Below are positions 4,824 through 5,755 of a stretch of 5,755 bases of DNA, piece after piece. The notes under the pieces were generated by a model. That model had not been told where the DNA came from. It ran no database searches and was given only the letters and a program-made list of their open reading frames with translations. The stretch covers positions 1-5,755 of the forward strand of contig JAILQN010000026.1 in the NCBI GenBank assembly GCA_024699005.1. The letters run 5' to 3'. Origin of the DNA: Clostridia bacterium. Its GTDB lineage: Bacteria; Bacillota_A; Clostridia; Oscillospirales; Acutalibacteraceae. Position 1 is the first letter of the stretch. Each line of letters starts with the position of its first letter. A program made the translations under genes and the position numbers.

Positions 4824-5755
4824 TTATTTCGCTTTGTCAAACGCGTTCTGAAGCTTTGCCGAGTACCGGAGTATCTGCCTGGCGTCATCCGCAAGCACCT
4901 TGCCGTTCCCGTCCACGTCAGCGGCTCTGAACTGCTTTTCATCAAGCTCTTCAAGCTTTGCGGACTTGCGCAGGGCGAGCCTTGCGTCGTCTGCGAGCAC
5001 CTGACTGTCGCCGTTGACGTCACCGGCTATGACGACTCCCGTGCGGATGAACGCGTTTTCGCCGATCTTCACGTCCTGCGGATATCCGACGCTGTCATTA
5101 TCAAGCGCTTCGCAGCCCTCGAATGCGTATTTGCCTATCGAAGTCACGCCGTCCCCGATGACGAGGGATCTGACGGACTTATCGTTGCGGAACGGCGATC
5201 CGTTCTTTTCATAATCCGTCATGGCGCCTTCGCCGCTTATGACAAGCTCTCCGCTCGCGGTGTTGAACACGTAACCGACTTTGTCGCCGCAGGAACCGGA
5301 GATCCTGAATTCGACGTTTTCCTTCTCCTCCACGGTCCCGACCGTCTCAAAAGTCCCCGTCGTGCTACCGTCAACGTAACCGAAAGCGTGCTCCTCGCCG
5401 CAATAGATGAACGTCGCGAAGGAACCGTCGTCCGCGGGATCGAGCGTGACCTTTGCCGCATCGCCGGGCAATTCATACAGCGTATAGCTGACGCCGTTAA
5501 CGCTGCCCGCCATCGGATAAGAGTTTACCGCTTCCTTCGAATCCGTCGTCACTTTGTCCAGAGTCCCGGACTCGGCGTAGACGCAGTGGGTCTCGTCATA
5601 GCCTTTCACCGCATCAAAATATTTCTGGACGTCTATCAGCTGTATACAGTCGATCGGCGTGCCGAAGCCGGTGTACGGCGCCTGACGGATCTTCCCGTCC
5701 GCAGCGTAAAGATAAGTCTCCGTATCGGGATAATTGCTGTCGTATACGTAGATCC
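4824..5755 (-). CDS. extracellular protein with LRR module and C-terminal dockerin, 5' end beyond window
   Basis: The minus-strand frame stays open to the right edge, so this is the last 309 residues of a longer protein; the GTG at 5609 is internal. The first 150 or so visible residues are acidic and aromatic-rich, with no family I can name. Next comes an LRR_5-type cap and repeat (about 153-215: SCG, VGYVFNTASGELVISGEGAM, then VTSIGKYAFEGCEAL and KIGENAF). The C-terminus is a dockerin type I-like pair of calcium-binding segments (about 4840-5024), DVNGDSQVLADDARLALRKS and DVDGNGKVLADDARQILRYS, each with Asp/Asn at loop positions 1, 3 and 5 and Asp at 12. Dockerins bind cohesins, tethering proteins to cell-surface scaffolds or cellulosome-like complexes. 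The protein is expected outside the cell, though its signal peptide is not visible. The kinase gene begins 46 bp downstream with no clear terminator between. Confidence 0.85.
   Translation of the reverse strand, partial: IYVYDSNYPDTETYLYAADGKIRQAPYTGFGTPIDCIQLIDVQKYFDAVKGYDETHCVYAESGTLDKVTTDSKEAVNSYPMAGSVNGVSYTLYELPGDAAKVTLDPADDGSFATFIYCGEEHAFGYVDGSTTGTFETVGTVEEKENVEFRISGSCGDKVGYVFNTASGELVISGEGAMTDYEKNGSPFRNDKSVRSLVIGDGVTSIGKYAFEGCEALDNDSVGYPQDVKIGENAFIRTGVVIAGDVNGDSQVLADDARLALRKSAKLEELDEKQFRAADVDGNGKVLADDARQILRYSAKLQNAFDKAK

Noticed and set aside
5607..5609. GTG as the real start of the dockerin gene
   Set aside because: The frame remains open to the window edge with protein-like sequence, there is no signal peptide after the GTG, and no ribosome site is seen before it.

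Overview
This window looks like a chromosomal segment of an anaerobic, probably gut-associated Clostridia species (Oscillospiraceae/Ruminococcaceae-like, uncultured). The indications are strong AGGAGG-type ribosome binding sites, a long-form hibernation factor, a BspA-type leucine-rich-repeat protein, a dockerin protein, an AgrC-like GHKL kinase, and GC-rich palindromic intergenic repeats of a kind I associate with gut Clostridia genomes. The taxonomic placement is inference; there is no rRNA or other phylogenetic marker here.

Layout. The left half reads rightward. The 3' part of a GPH-family sugar:cation symporter (cut by the left edge) overlaps by 4 bp a 73-codon zinc-ribbon protein. The 3' end of that small gene lies inside a tandem array of 7-bp units. 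A 220-bp intergenic region follows and holds two more, different 7-bp arrays and a good sigma-A-type promoter. The promoter drives hpf, the ribosome hibernation promoting factor, which ends at a clear intrinsic terminator. From about 1831 to 2219 there is no gene, but there is a dense cluster of palindromes and a 24-bp direct repeat. One hairpin in it is oriented to terminate leftward transcription.

The right half reads leftward and looks like one transcription unit of three genes. In transcription order they are: a secreted-type protein with a small LRR module and a C-terminal dockerin (its 5' end is beyond the right edge), a seven-TM GHKL sensor histidine kinase, and a signal-peptide-bearing BspA-like LRR protein. 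The kinase and the last LRR gene are separated by 2 bp. The two LRR proteins share the same N-terminal cap motif, so the kinase sits between two related surface/secreted proteins. No response regulator is visible in the window.

Most worth a second look: (1) three separate heptanucleotide tandem arrays within about 235 bp, one supplying the last codons and stop of a gene and another lying in the hpf leader; (2) the LRR-dockerin / GHKL kinase / BspA-LRR arrangement; (3) the palindromic repeat cluster that seems to provide the leftward terminator. None of these proves a new system. They are the parts ordinary gene annotation would leave unexplained.
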